Assembly: GCA_947631905.1 (NCBI GenBank)
Contig: CANRND010000002.1
Coordinates: 62,001 to 126,000, forward strand
DNA: 64,000 bases
Direction: 5' to 3'
DNA from: an uncultured Clostridia bacterium
GTDB taxonomy: Bacteria > Bacillota > Clostridia > Christensenellales > Borkfalkiaceae
Part shown: in pieces, positions 53,583 through 62,050 of the stretch
How the letters are laid out: each line of letters opens with the position of its first letter
Position numbering within the stretch: position 1 is the stretch's first letter
Program-made: the position numbers and the translations under genes
The notes under the pieces: model-generated
The model's database searches: none
Told to the model about the DNA's origin: nothing
Seen by the model: only the letters and a program-made list of their open reading frames with translations

Positions 53583-55109
53583 TTAATAAGTATAGGTGTA
53601 CTGCTTCAAATTTGTAAAGGTTACGGTATTTCCCGCGGAATAGAGCATGACGTTCTTGCCGCTCACGCCATAGAGGCGGACGGTGAACGCGGCCTGCCCT
53701 TGCACATAGAGTACGCCGACGGAACCCTCCTGCATGTAGGTGAAAGAATACGTTTGATTTGCGGAAAGTTCGGCGGGAACGGATGTGATGAACGTATCCC
53801 CGTAGTTGAACGCGAGGGAGATCGTCTTTGACTCGGGAGAAAGGGTAATGGTTTTATACTTCTCTTTTCTGCCGCTGTAATCGAATGCAAAGCCGAAATC
53901 GCCCGTGCCGCTGTACTTAAATTCCCCTGTCACGAGATAGCGCTCGAAGCCGCGGAAAGATTCGATGAAATCGCCCGCTTTCACTTCGACCGTTGCGTCC
54001 GACACGAGAACGCGCTCTTTGGTGTTTTGCGTGTAGGCGTCCACGGGAGCGAGCGCGATGCCGCCCTTACCGTCCGAAACGACTTTCTGGACCTGCAAAT
54101 TGCCCGCCCAGCCCTTGACGTCCTGCGTCGAGGAGACGGACTCCGAACGGCGCGCCCAGCCGATGAGATAGGTGTTTTTGCCGTCGGAGGCGTGCTTTGC
54201 CGCATAGAAGAGATGTCCGTCGAGCTGTTTGGGGGTAGCCGTGTAGGGGCCGTACTGCGTATCCGCCGCCGTGTACCACATCGTTCCGTCCTGTGCGGAG
54301 AACGTGAGATACCACTTATCGCCGATTTGGAACGTATCCGAGCATTCGAGATTGTAAACGTCCCCGACGACCGCCTCGTCGTTCGTGTAGATGACCCCGC
54401 CGTATGCGGGCGAAGAGAGGTCCCCTTTCAAGGTGTACTTTACGATGCGCGCAATGCCGCCCTGCGAAGCCGTGATGGTGAGCGTGATCGTATCCGTCTC
54501 CGCGTCGTAATAGGCCTGCGGGTCGCGGAAGTCGTTGCGTTGGCCGAGTTCTGCGGGCGGCTGGATCTCCCAACCCTCCTTTTTGGCGAACGACGTGAGG
54601 CTCGTTCCCTCCGCCACCATGATCGTCTCGTTCGGCTCGCGGTTGCCGTTATGCCCCGTATAGAAGAAGTAATACTTCTCCCCCGCTTTGACGACGGAAC
54701 CCGTGCCGATCATAGAATCCTGCGCGACGCCGTGATCGGATTCGAGAACGACTTCCTGCCGTTCCTCATAGTTGACGAAATTCTCCGTCGTGGTAAGGTA
54801 GACGGAATGGTTGTAGGAATCGCCCTCGTCTTTCAGGTAATAGATGTAATATTTCCCGTTTTCGAAATAGGGCATGGTGTCGCCCACGTGCGCCTGTCCC
54901 TCTTTGTCCTTTTCGGGCAGGAAATTGAATTTGTACTCGTAGGCGTTTTCCTGCGCGCTCGCCGTGCGGAGGGCGGAAAAGTCCTTGTCCGAGGGGTCGG
55001 TATCGAGCGTCTTTCCGCCGCCCGCGCCCTCTTCTCCGCAACCGACCGCAAACAACATGACTGCGCTGAGCGCAATGGCGATCGCCGAAACTTTTTTGAT
55101 GAATTTCAT
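53583..55109 (-). CDS. GH32-like fructanase lipoprotein
   Basis: 508 residues with lipobox AVGC (Cys24). Propeller with divergent GH32 motifs: HVGDTMPYFENGKYYIYY (candidate nucleophile Asp77), MIGTGSVV, NDFRDPQAYYD, and YNLECSDTFQ (candidate acid/base Glu255). A C-terminal beta-sandwich (~360-508) follows. The missing WMNDPNG and the altered motifs leave GH68- or GH43-like activity possible, but the context favours a surface levanase or inulinase. Confidence 0.8.
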   Translation of the reverse strand: MKFIKKVSAIAIALSAVMLFAVGCGEEGAGGGKTLDTDPSDKDFSALRTASAQENAYEYKFNFLPEKDKEGQAHVGDTMPYFENGKYYIYYLKDEGDSYNHSVYLTTTENFVNYEERQEVVLESDHGVAQDSMIGTGSVVKAGEKYYFFYTGHNGNREPNETIMVAEGTSLTSFAKKEGWEIQPPAELGQRNDFRDPQAYYDAETDTITLTITASQGGIARIVKYTLKGDLSSPAYGGVIYTNDEAVVGDVYNLECSDTFQIGDKWYLTFSAQDGTMWYTAADTQYGPYTATPKQLDGHLFYAAKHASDGKNTYLIGWARRSESVSSTQDVKGWAGNLQVQKVVSDGKGGIALAPVDAYTQNTKERVLVSDATVEVKAGDFIESFRGFERYLVTGEFKYSGTGDFGFAFDYSGRKEKYKTITLSPESKTISLAFNYGDTFITSVPAELSANQTYSFTYMQEGSVGVLYVQGQAAFTVRLYGVSGKNVMLYSAGNTVTFTNLKQYTYTY

Positions 55110-55121
55110 GATATTATCCCC

Positions 55122-56060
55122 TTAAAATACTTCATTTTTCGCCGGCATCGCGGGGATCGCTCCCTCGCGTGAAACGACGACGGTCGCCGCGCGGTTCGCC
55201 CTGCGCAGCATTTCGTTCAATTCCTCCTGCGTGAGTTTGTCGATCCCCCTGCCGAGCAGTTGGTATAAGACCGTGCCGATGAACGAGTCGCCCGCGCCCG
55301 TCGTATCGACGACTTTCGAGCCTGTGTCCGTCGGCTGCCATGCCTCCGTCTCTTTCGTGTAGACGGAAGCGCCGCCCTTTCCTTTGGTGACAAAGACGAG
55401 CTTCACCTCTCCTTGAAAGAGGGCCGAAACCGCCGCTTTCTCGTCGGAAATGCCCGTGATGTCGAGAAGTTCCTCGTCGCTCACTTTTACGATGTCCGCA
55501 AGCGGCAAAAATTCGCGCACCGTGGCGAGCAGTTCTTCCGCGCTCTTCCAGAGGGAATAGCGCAGGTTGGGGTCGAAACTGACGATCGTTCCCGCATCTC
55601 TCGCCCTGCCGATCGCGGCAATGTGTGCCCTCTTCACGGGCGCGTCGACGAGGTCCACGCTTCCGAAGTGGAGAATATCTCCCTTTGCAAAGGGAATTTC
55701 CGCCACCTCGTTTTCGTCCAATAGCATATCCGCGGACGGGTTGCGGTAAAACGAGAAGCTCCTCTCCCCTTTCCCGTCGCGGGCGACAAAGGCGAGCGCG
55801 GTATTCGCACGGTCGGTGCGGAAGACAAACCCCGTGCCGACATGTTCGCGTTCGAGGGTCTCCACGAGGAAATTGCCGAACGCGTCATTGCCGAGTTTGG
55901 TGATCACGCACGACGGTTTGCCGAGTTTTGCAACGCACACGGCGACGTTCGCGGGCGCGCCGCCCGCGTTTTTGCGGAAAGTGACCGCGGATTCCAGCGC
56001 CCCTGTCTCCTGCGCCGTGAAGTCGATGAGCATTTCGCCGATCGCATAGAGTGTGTTCAT
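55122..56060 (-). CDS. scrK: Fructokinase, PfkB family
   Basis: 312 residues. The N-terminal GEMLIDF and AGGAPANVAVCVAKLG signatures and the C-terminal DTTGAGDSFIGTVLYQL (catalytic Asp in GAGD, ~255) are intact. It phosphorylates fructose released by the GH32 enzyme encoded nearby. GAGG precedes the ATG; 12 bp lie before the GH32-like gene. Confidence 0.92.
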   Translation of the reverse strand: MNTLYAIGEMLIDFTAQETGALESAVTFRKNAGGAPANVAVCVAKLGKPSCVITKLGNDAFGNFLVETLEREHVGTGFVFRTDRANTALAFVARDGKGERSFSFYRNPSADMLLDENEVAEIPFAKGDILHFGSVDLVDAPVKRAHIAAIGRARDAGTIVSFDPNLRYSLWKSAEELLATVREFLPLADIVKVSDEELLDITGISDEKAAVSALFQGEVKLVFVTKGKGGASVYTKETEAWQPTDTGSKVVDTTGAGDSFIGTVLYQLLGRGIDKLTQEELNEMLRRANRAATVVVSREGAIPAMPAKNEVF

Positions 56061-56083
56061 AAATCGCCTCTTATTTAGCCGTT

Positions 56084-56112
56084 ACCTCCGCGATAGAGTT
56101 TACCGCGGAGGT
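56084..56112 (-). other. Intercistronic hairpin before the fructokinase gene
   Basis: A perfect 9-bp stem ACCTCCGCG (56084-56092) with CGCGGAGGT (56104-56112) and an 11-nt loop. No U-tract. It lies between a lipoprotein gene and a cytosolic kinase gene and may set their relative expression. Confidence 0.5.
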
Positions 56113-56137
56113 CCGGTTCTGTTTTATAAATTTCCGA

Positions 56138-58048
56138 TCAGCCGACCAGCTTGCGTTGCAGGATCGTGATCTCGGAGATCTCGATCTTCACTTCGCCGAG
56201 GTCCGAAAGCGCCTGCGAGCCGAACTGGAACAGGAGTTCGCAATTCTTGCCTGCGAGCAACGCTTCGTCTACGGTGAGTACCACTTCGGTCCAATCGGTG
56301 CCGATCGCAACGTTCTCCGCTTTCTTGACCATGCCCATATCCCAATCGGTATCGATCTCATGGAGCGCGATCACGGGGCAGGAGAGCGCTTTGCTCGCCT
56401 TGATCTTGATGCGTACGGTGTAATAGCTGTTGCCTTCGAGCGGGATCGGGTTCTCCTTGAAGCCGATCACGAGCTTGCTGTGCCAATCGGTGGCGCTTCC
56501 CTGCAACACGTCATAGACGAGGTTTCCGTTCTCCGTGTACACGGTGGCAAGCCCGGGGATCTTATCGCTGCCGAACTCATCCGAACCGTTGTAGAAGTCG
56601 ATCGGATAATCCGTGTCGAAGCCCTCGCCCTTTTGCACGCGGCGGGCGTTTGCATAGTAACTGTTGAACTTGTTCTCCGTCTTTTCGTCCGTTTTCAGGA
56701 AGCGCACTTCGTCGATGGTGATCGTGTTCGCCGTAACACCCTCCGCCGCATTGCCGATCTGGAAACGGATCACGGGGTCGCTCACACTGCTTCCGGCGGT
56801 GAACGTCTTTTCGACGGTCGTTGTCTCCCCCGCCGAAAGCGCCAGGTCTCCGAAGTTCGCACGCGCGGAGGCTTCCAGCGTCTTGCTCTCGACAAGGAGT
56901 TCGCCGCCCTGCGCCTTTTCCGCCGTCACTTTCATGGAATAGCTGTACTGCGCGCCCTTTTCAAGGGTAACGCCCGGGAGAGCAACGTCCACTTTGATGC
57001 TCCATACGCCGCCGCTCGTCGGATAGGAAGTGATATTCACTTTCTGCGCCTTCGCCTCTGCGTCGTAGGAAGTCGTCGCCGCCGCGCCGTCGCCTGCGCT
57101 CACCGCAACCGCGTCCGCCGCCGCTTCGTCGAAGTTCTGCGTGTAGAGGGTCTGCGCGCTGTCCGAACCCGTGATGTAGTAGAGCGCGGTCTTGTAGATC
57201 GTGATCGCATAGGCGTTCGGCATATCCGCGGGAGCGCTGCCGTCCTTGCCCATATGCAAGCGGAGTTCCACGCTCGACGTGTTGTTGTCGCCTTCGTCGA
57301 GGACGAACGAGCATTTGAGGAGAGTAAGTCCGGTGCCGAGTTCCTTGTTGTATTCTCCGCCTACCGTTTTCCATCCCTCTGCGGCGGCGTCTTTCGGGAT
57401 CATGTTGACGTACGTCTTCACCGAGGACTTCGCCCAGACGAGAAATTCGTATCTGCCCTTTCCGAGGTCGTTCATCGTGCGGGAGAACAAAATGTCTCCG
57501 TCGCCCGCGTCTTTGCGGTCGGTGACGTCGAACACGATCGCGCCCTGCGTCAATTTCACGGAACCCTCCGCCACGGCAAAGTGAGGAGTCCACCAGTCGA
57601 GCGACGCGTCCGTCTTGTCGCTTTCGAGCGTCTTATCGGCGACATTGAACTGCGTGTAACTTTTGAGCGTCTTTTCTTCGCCCGCCGCGGGTTTCACGAA
57701 AAGCTGGCAATATGCGGTCGCCTCAGCGCCGTCCGAGTCCTTTACGCTGTAAAGGATCGAGTAGCCGACATATTCGCTCGGTTCGGTGGGCGTCGTTTTG
57801 CCGTTCTGGAAGGTCAATCCCTCTGCCGAGACGGTGATCTTGCTTGTGAGGTTGCCGTCCTCCGCGTCGGTGGCGGTAACGCCTTCGAGCGCGTCAAACT
57901 CCTCTCCCGCCATGACGGTCGCTTCCGCTTTTACGCCCACAAGCTCGGGATCGGTATTGTTTTCATGTTTGTTTTCCTTTTCGCCGCAACCCGCAAATAC
58001 CGTAAGGGAGAGCGCGGCCGCAAGCGCGATGGCAAATACTTTTTTCAT
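56138..58048 (-). CDS. Multi-domain beta-sandwich lipoprotein (Ig-like plus CBM-like)
   Basis: 636 residues with lipobox FAGC (Cys21). Residues ~35-120 resemble a DUF5011/Ig-like domain (DALEGVTATDAEDGNLTSKITV...YSVKDSDG). Three jelly-roll-like domains follow (~130-290, ~300-450, ~490-630) resembling CBM4/9-type modules. No catalytic motif. Encoded directly after the binding protein in the fructan operon, it probably holds fructan at the surface for the GH32-like lipoprotein. Confidence 0.72.
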   Translation of the reverse strand: MKKVFAIALAAALSLTVFAGCGEKENKHENNTDPELVGVKAEATVMAGEEFDALEGVTATDAEDGNLTSKITVSAEGLTFQNGKTTPTEPSEYVGYSILYSVKDSDGAEATAYCQLFVKPAAGEEKTLKSYTQFNVADKTLESDKTDASLDWWTPHFAVAEGSVKLTQGAIVFDVTDRKDAGDGDILFSRTMNDLGKGRYEFLVWAKSSVKTYVNMIPKDAAAEGWKTVGGEYNKELGTGLTLLKCSFVLDEGDNNTSSVELRLHMGKDGSAPADMPNAYAITIYKTALYYITGSDSAQTLYTQNFDEAAADAVAVSAGDGAAATTSYDAEAKAQKVNITSYPTSGGVWSIKVDVALPGVTLEKGAQYSYSMKVTAEKAQGGELLVESKTLEASARANFGDLALSAGETTTVEKTFTAGSSVSDPVIRFQIGNAAEGVTANTITIDEVRFLKTDEKTENKFNSYYANARRVQKGEGFDTDYPIDFYNGSDEFGSDKIPGLATVYTENGNLVYDVLQGSATDWHSKLVIGFKENPIPLEGNSYYTVRIKIKASKALSCPVIALHEIDTDWDMGMVKKAENVAIGTDWTEVVLTVDEALLAGKNCELLFQFGSQALSDLGEVKIEISEITILQRKLVG

Positions 58049-58065
58049 GATTTCCTCCTACATAA

Positions 58066-59748
58066 TCAGTTATCTTGCAAATATCTGTCGTAAGCCGCCT
58101 GGTAGACTTCGAGGACGGCTCCGATGCCGACGGAGTTGCTCTGTGCGTCTTTCAAGTGTTTCTGCCATGCTTCTTCGGAGAGTCCGTTCCTGATCCAGTT
58201 GATGATATTCTGGCGGAGATAGTTGTCGATGCTCGTCTGGTATCTCAACAGCGTATTGAGTTCCGCTTCGGAGAATTGCAGGTTGGGAACGGGCTTGATC
58301 TTGTCATGATCGTAATAAGGCGTGGCATAATTGTTGAGCCGTTCCAAACGAAGTTTCGCACGGGGTTCCATTTCGACGGTCGTATTCCACACGTCGCCCG
58401 AGAGATAGCAAAGGCCTAAGGGCGCGTTCTGCAAACGGATCTCGTCCGTCGTCTTGCCTGCGGGCGGATCTTTTGCAACGAGCTTGCCGTTTTCGTCTTT
58501 CTCTTCCTCAAAGGCGATGCCGATGGGACCGTAGTTGATCTGCGCCGAAATTTCGGGCATGTAGTATCTGTCAAAATAGGTGAGAAGCACTTCCACGTTG
58601 GGAGTTCCCCTGAAAAAGATGACTTCGCCCGTGGAGATCTCGGGGTTGTTGGAGACGCACACCGTCTGCCCGCCTCCGGGCCCTTTCAAGGGTTTGAAGC
58701 AGACGTAATGTTCGGGATGGTCAACAACGGTTTCGCTCTCCCACCAGTAGAAAGCGCCGTACTTTTCCGTTCCCTTGCCGTCCGCGAGGTAGTTATCCTG
58801 CTTTGCTTCGAGGGAAACGGGATCGATCAGGCCCTTTGCCACCCATTCGTGGAGGAACTGCGTCGCTTTCTTGAACGCCTCGTCCATGACGGTGTAGGTC
58901 ACTTTGCCGTCCTTGATGATGCGGTGTTCGGTGTTGTCGTTGAGGCCGAACATGCCGTAAAGGTCGCATTGGTTCCCCTGCCAGTTGTTCCAGACGAAGT
59001 TGAGCGGACGTTCGTCGTTGGGGTTCCCGTTGCCGTTCATGTCGCTTGCTTTGAAGTAGGTGAGGAGCTGTTCCATCTGCGAAGAGGTGAGTTCCAGCCC
59101 GTCCTGCACCTGAGCTTCCGTAAGATTGTCGACGGCGTTGGCGTTGATCGCCTGCACCGTCCATGCCTTATTGAGGAAGAGCAGGTTGGGATTCTGCAAA
59201 AGCCCCATTTCCTCCACGCGGGGAAGCGCATAGATCTTGCCGTCGATGTTGGTGATCTGCTTCTTGATGTCGGGGCGCTCCTCCAAAATCTTCTTGAAGT
59301 TGGGCATGTATTCGAGATAGTCGCTGATGGGAAGCAACGTACTGCGCTTTGTGCCGTAGGTAAGGACCTCGTTCGAACTCAGGCCTGCGTGGTAGATCGC
59401 GTCGGTCCCCTTGTGGTTGCCGAGTTTGAGGGTCTTTTGTTCGCCGTAGACGCTTTCGGAGACGTTTTCCCACTGAACAAATACGTTGGTCTGTTCATAG
59501 AGCGTCTGCATGATGTCCATTTCGTTGTAGTCCGTTGCGGAGGCGTTCTTGGAAGAGTAGACGTTGAAAGAAAGCTCTTTCGCGCCCGTTTCGTTCAAAA
59601 TCGGTTTCGTCGGATCTTCCCATTGATAGCCGTACTTCTCCACGAGTTCCTCTACGGAGTTGGAAGTGCGCTTATCGCCGCCGCTGCAAGCGGCAAATGT
59701 GACGATGGCTGCGCATCCGATCGCAATCGCGGTTAAAAGTTTCTTCAT
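58066..59748 (-). CDS. Extracellular solute-binding lipoprotein (fructan ABC system)
   Basis: 560 residues with lipobox AAC (Cys21, FAACSGG). LplA-like oligosaccharide-binding protein judged by length, aromatic-rich mature domain (ITNIDGKIYALPRVEEMG, FVWNNWQGNQCDLYGMFG) and the adjacent LplB/LplC permeases. In this locus fructo-oligosaccharides are the likely ligand. A 117-bp spacer with a hairpin precedes it. Confidence 0.88.
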   Translation of the reverse strand: MKKLLTAIAIGCAAIVTFAACSGGDKRTSNSVEELVEKYGYQWEDPTKPILNETGAKELSFNVYSSKNASATDYNEMDIMQTLYEQTNVFVQWENVSESVYGEQKTLKLGNHKGTDAIYHAGLSSNEVLTYGTKRSTLLPISDYLEYMPNFKKILEERPDIKKQITNIDGKIYALPRVEEMGLLQNPNLLFLNKAWTVQAINANAVDNLTEAQVQDGLELTSSQMEQLLTYFKASDMNGNGNPNDERPLNFVWNNWQGNQCDLYGMFGLNDNTEHRIIKDGKVTYTVMDEAFKKATQFLHEWVAKGLIDPVSLEAKQDNYLADGKGTEKYGAFYWWESETVVDHPEHYVCFKPLKGPGGGQTVCVSNNPEISTGEVIFFRGTPNVEVLLTYFDRYYMPEISAQINYGPIGIAFEEEKDENGKLVAKDPPAGKTTDEIRLQNAPLGLCYLSGDVWNTTVEMEPRAKLRLERLNNYATPYYDHDKIKPVPNLQFSEAELNTLLRYQTSIDNYLRQNIINWIRNGLSEEAWQKHLKDAQSNSVGIGAVLEVYQAAYDRYLQDN

Positions 59749-59796
59749 AATTTTTCACTCCTTAAATGATTTCGATGTCTTATTTCCCCTTTCCGG

Positions 59797-59842
59797 AGAG
59801 GGCGGGACGAAAATTTGGGGGAAGCCGCCCCGCCCGCTCCCT
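59797..59842 (-). other. GC-rich hairpin before the binding-protein gene
   Basis: GGGCGGG (59800-59806) can pair with CCCGCCC (59829-59835), extended by flanking GAG/CTC. It lies in the 117-bp gap between the second permease and the binding protein, where such structures often shift expression toward the binding protein. Confidence 0.45.
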
Positions 59843-59865
59843 GTAAGAGGTAATACGTGATAGGC

Positions 59866-60816
59866 CTAATCTTTGAGCGAGCCGACCAAAACGCCCTGCG
59901 CAAAGTACTTCTGAACAAATGGATAGAGCAGGAATACGGGCAAGCTCGAAACGATGACGGACACGTATTTAAGCTGGTTGGCGAGGCGGAACTGTTCGAG
60001 AATGGTTTCGCCGCTGCCGCCCACCGTCGATTCGGATGCGATGAGGATCTCTTTGAGGACGAGTTGCAACGGATACATGTTGGAATCGTGCAGGAAGATC
60101 ATCGCGTTGAAGTAGCTGTTCCACTGGCCGATCGCATAGTAGAGGGTAAGCACCGCAATGATGGGCGCAGAGATCGGAACGATGACGGAGACGAACAATC
60201 TTGCTCTGTTCGCGCCGTCGAGTTCCGCCGCCTCCACGATGCTGTCGGGAACGCCCGTCTGGAAGAAGGTCTTTGCCATGAACAGGTTCCATGCTGACAC
60301 CGTGCCGGGGAGAATGATCGCCAGAGGGGTATCGAGCATGCCGAGATCGCTGATGACGTTATAGAACGGGATGAGTCCGCCGCCGAAGAACATCGTGATC
60401 GTAAAGAAGATCATAAAGAACTTGCGGAAAGGCAGAGTTTTTCTCGAAAGCGCCCACGCGGCCGTCAGGGTGAACGCCACGCTGAGCGCGGTATACGCCA
60501 CGGTGTACCAGATGGTGTTGGCATAGCCGATCCAGATGTCCGAGCGGGTGAAGCACTTCACGTAGCCCGAAAAGTCGATGTCGACGGGATAGAGGAACAC
60601 TTTGCCCGCGAGAACGGCGTCCGCGCTCGAAAACGAAGCGATGATGACGAACCAAAGCGGGTAGATGACGATCGCCGCCAGCAAGGCGAGGACGATGTAG
60701 GTAATGATGTAATAGACGCGGTCTCCCACCGACTCCTTGACCTTTTTGCGCTTTTTCTTTTGGGGAGCGGCCGTTTGGGGAGCCTCGTAAACTTCTTGAT
60801 TGAGCATTTCTTCCAT
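59866..60816 (-). CDS. Sugar ABC transporter permease, LplC/YtcP type (fructan system)
   Basis: 316 residues, normal length, with six predicted helices and the EAA loop DSIVEAAELDGANRARLFVSVIVPI near 205. Unlike its counterpart at 6243-7493 it has only a ~35-residue N-terminal tail. Pairs with the permease 12 bp upstream. Confidence 0.92.
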   Translation of the reverse strand: MEEMLNQEVYEAPQTAAPQKKKRKKVKESVGDRVYYIITYIVLALLAAIVIYPLWFVIIASFSSADAVLAGKVFLYPVDIDFSGYVKCFTRSDIWIGYANTIWYTVAYTALSVAFTLTAAWALSRKTLPFRKFFMIFFTITMFFGGGLIPFYNVISDLGMLDTPLAIILPGTVSAWNLFMAKTFFQTGVPDSIVEAAELDGANRARLFVSVIVPISAPIIAVLTLYYAIGQWNSYFNAMIFLHDSNMYPLQLVLKEILIASESTVGGSGETILEQFRLANQLKYVSVIVSSLPVFLLYPFVQKYFAQGVLVGSLKD

Positions 60817-60828
60817 GATTGCGCCTCC

Positions 60829-61851
60829 TTAAAACAGAGAGTTCTCGGAGAACTTCTTGGAAATGGTGTTCGCTATGATGAGGAGCAGGAGGTTGATGAT
60901 GGAGTTGAACAACCCTACCGCCGTAGCATAGCCTGCGCGCGTACCCTGGATGCCCTGCTTGTAAACGTATGTCGCAATGATCTCGCTGACGCCGATATTG
61001 CCGTCCGTCTGCATCAGAAGCACTTTCTCGTATCCCACGCCCATGAGGCCGCCGATGGACATGATGAGCATGACCGAAATGATGGGCATGATCGCGGGAA
61101 GATCGACATGGAGTACTCTCTGGAAGCGGGACGCGCCGTCGATCTGCGCCGCCTCATGCTGGGACTGCTCCACGCCCGAAAGCGCCGCAAGATAGATGAT
61201 GGAACTCCAACCGAAATCCTGCCAGTTGCTCGACAAGATGTACATCGGACGGAACGCGCCCTCTTCGAGGAAGAACGAATACCGCGCCCCTCCCACGCTC
61301 TCGATGATGTTGTTCACGAGCCCGTATCTGCCGAAGAAGAGTTGGAGCATACCGACGAGAACGACGAGCGAGATGAAGTGCGGTCCGTTGAACACCGTCT
61401 GCAAGAACTTGCTCACCTTCTTGTTCTTTGTCGTATGCAGCATCACCGCAACGATAATGGGAAGCGGGAACCCGATGATGAACCCGAGAATGCAGAGGAG
61501 GAACGTGTTCCCCATCAACTCCCAAAAGACGTAGTTTCCGAAAAATTCCTGAAAGTTGTCGAATCCGATCCATACGCCGGTCCAGATCGAATCGCCCGGT
61601 ACGAAATCCTGAAACGCGATCAAAAGACCGTACATCGGGATGTAGGCGAAGATGAACGTGACGACCACCGCAGGGATCAGAAAGAGCAAATAGCTCCAAT
61701 TCCGTTTGAAATTCCGTGCAAAATAGCTGTTTTTGAACTTCGTTCCAAACGGCACCTTTTTGCTTTGCACTTCGGAATTTTCTGCAAGAGCGCCCGCACC
61801 GACGGCGTCGGGGAGCGCGTTTTGCTCCGTTTGCAAAAGCCTGTTCTCCAT
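60829..61851 (-). CDS. Sugar ABC transporter permease, LplB/YteP type (fructan system)
   Basis: 340 residues from the ATG at 61851, which has AAGGAGG at ideal spacing; an upstream TTG overlaps that site. SYLLFLIPAVVVTFIFAYIPMYGL begins the membrane part, and the EAA loop HEAAQIDGASRFQRVLHVDLPAI lies near 245. First gene of the seven-gene fructan operon, with its own promoter divergent from the LacI gene. Confidence 0.92.
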   Translation of the reverse strand: MENRLLQTEQNALPDAVGAGALAENSEVQSKKVPFGTKFKNSYFARNFKRNWSYLLFLIPAVVVTFIFAYIPMYGLLIAFQDFVPGDSIWTGVWIGFDNFQEFFGNYVFWELMGNTFLLCILGFIIGFPLPIIVAVMLHTTKNKKVSKFLQTVFNGPHFISLVVLVGMLQLFFGRYGLVNNIIESVGGARYSFFLEEGAFRPMYILSSNWQDFGWSSIIYLAALSGVEQSQHEAAQIDGASRFQRVLHVDLPAIMPIISVMLIMSIGGLMGVGYEKVLLMQTDGNIGVSEIIATYVYKQGIQGTRAGYATAVGLFNSIINLLLLIIANTISKKFSENSLF

Positions 61852-61903
61852 AAAATACCTCCTTATCAAATTCCCCGAATCCGAGAGTTTTTCGGTATTA
61901 CCT

Positions 61904-61931
61904 ATTATAGTAATGCGGTCTTAACCGTCAA
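61904..61931 (-). promoter_or_regulatory. Promoter of the fructan operon
   Basis: Minus strand TTGACG (61926-61931), 16 bp, TATAAT (61904-61909). The leader is ~46 nt. Confidence 0.82.
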
Positions 61932-61955
61932 GAAGCGGAACAAATTCTCCCGTTT

Positions 61956-62003
61956 ATTTGTGCAAATACACAATCCGCAAACCGAAATTTGTGCAAAAAT
62001 ACA
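61956..62003. promoter_or_regulatory. Candidate LacI-family operator pair
   Basis: ATTTGTGCAAATACA (61956-61970) recurs as ATTTGTGCAAAAATACA (61987-62003), 31 bp apart, about three helical turns. Each holds TTTG-TG-CAAA with inverted arms. They lie between the fructan operon promoter and the LacI promoter, so one regulator could control both. Confidence 0.55.
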
Positions 62004-62011
62004 AAAAAATA

Positions 62012-62039
62012 TTGACATTCACTTTTTTTGTGATATAAT
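62012..62039 (+). promoter_or_regulatory. Promoter of the LacI-family regulator gene
   Basis: TTGACA (62012-62017), 16 bp containing TTCAC-x-GTGA, TATAAT (62034-62039) with an extended TGA before the -10. Only 11 bp separate the -10 from the ATG, so the leader would be ~4-5 nt, too short for a ribosome-binding site. Confidence 0.82.
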
Positions 62040-62050
62040 CAAAGTATCAC

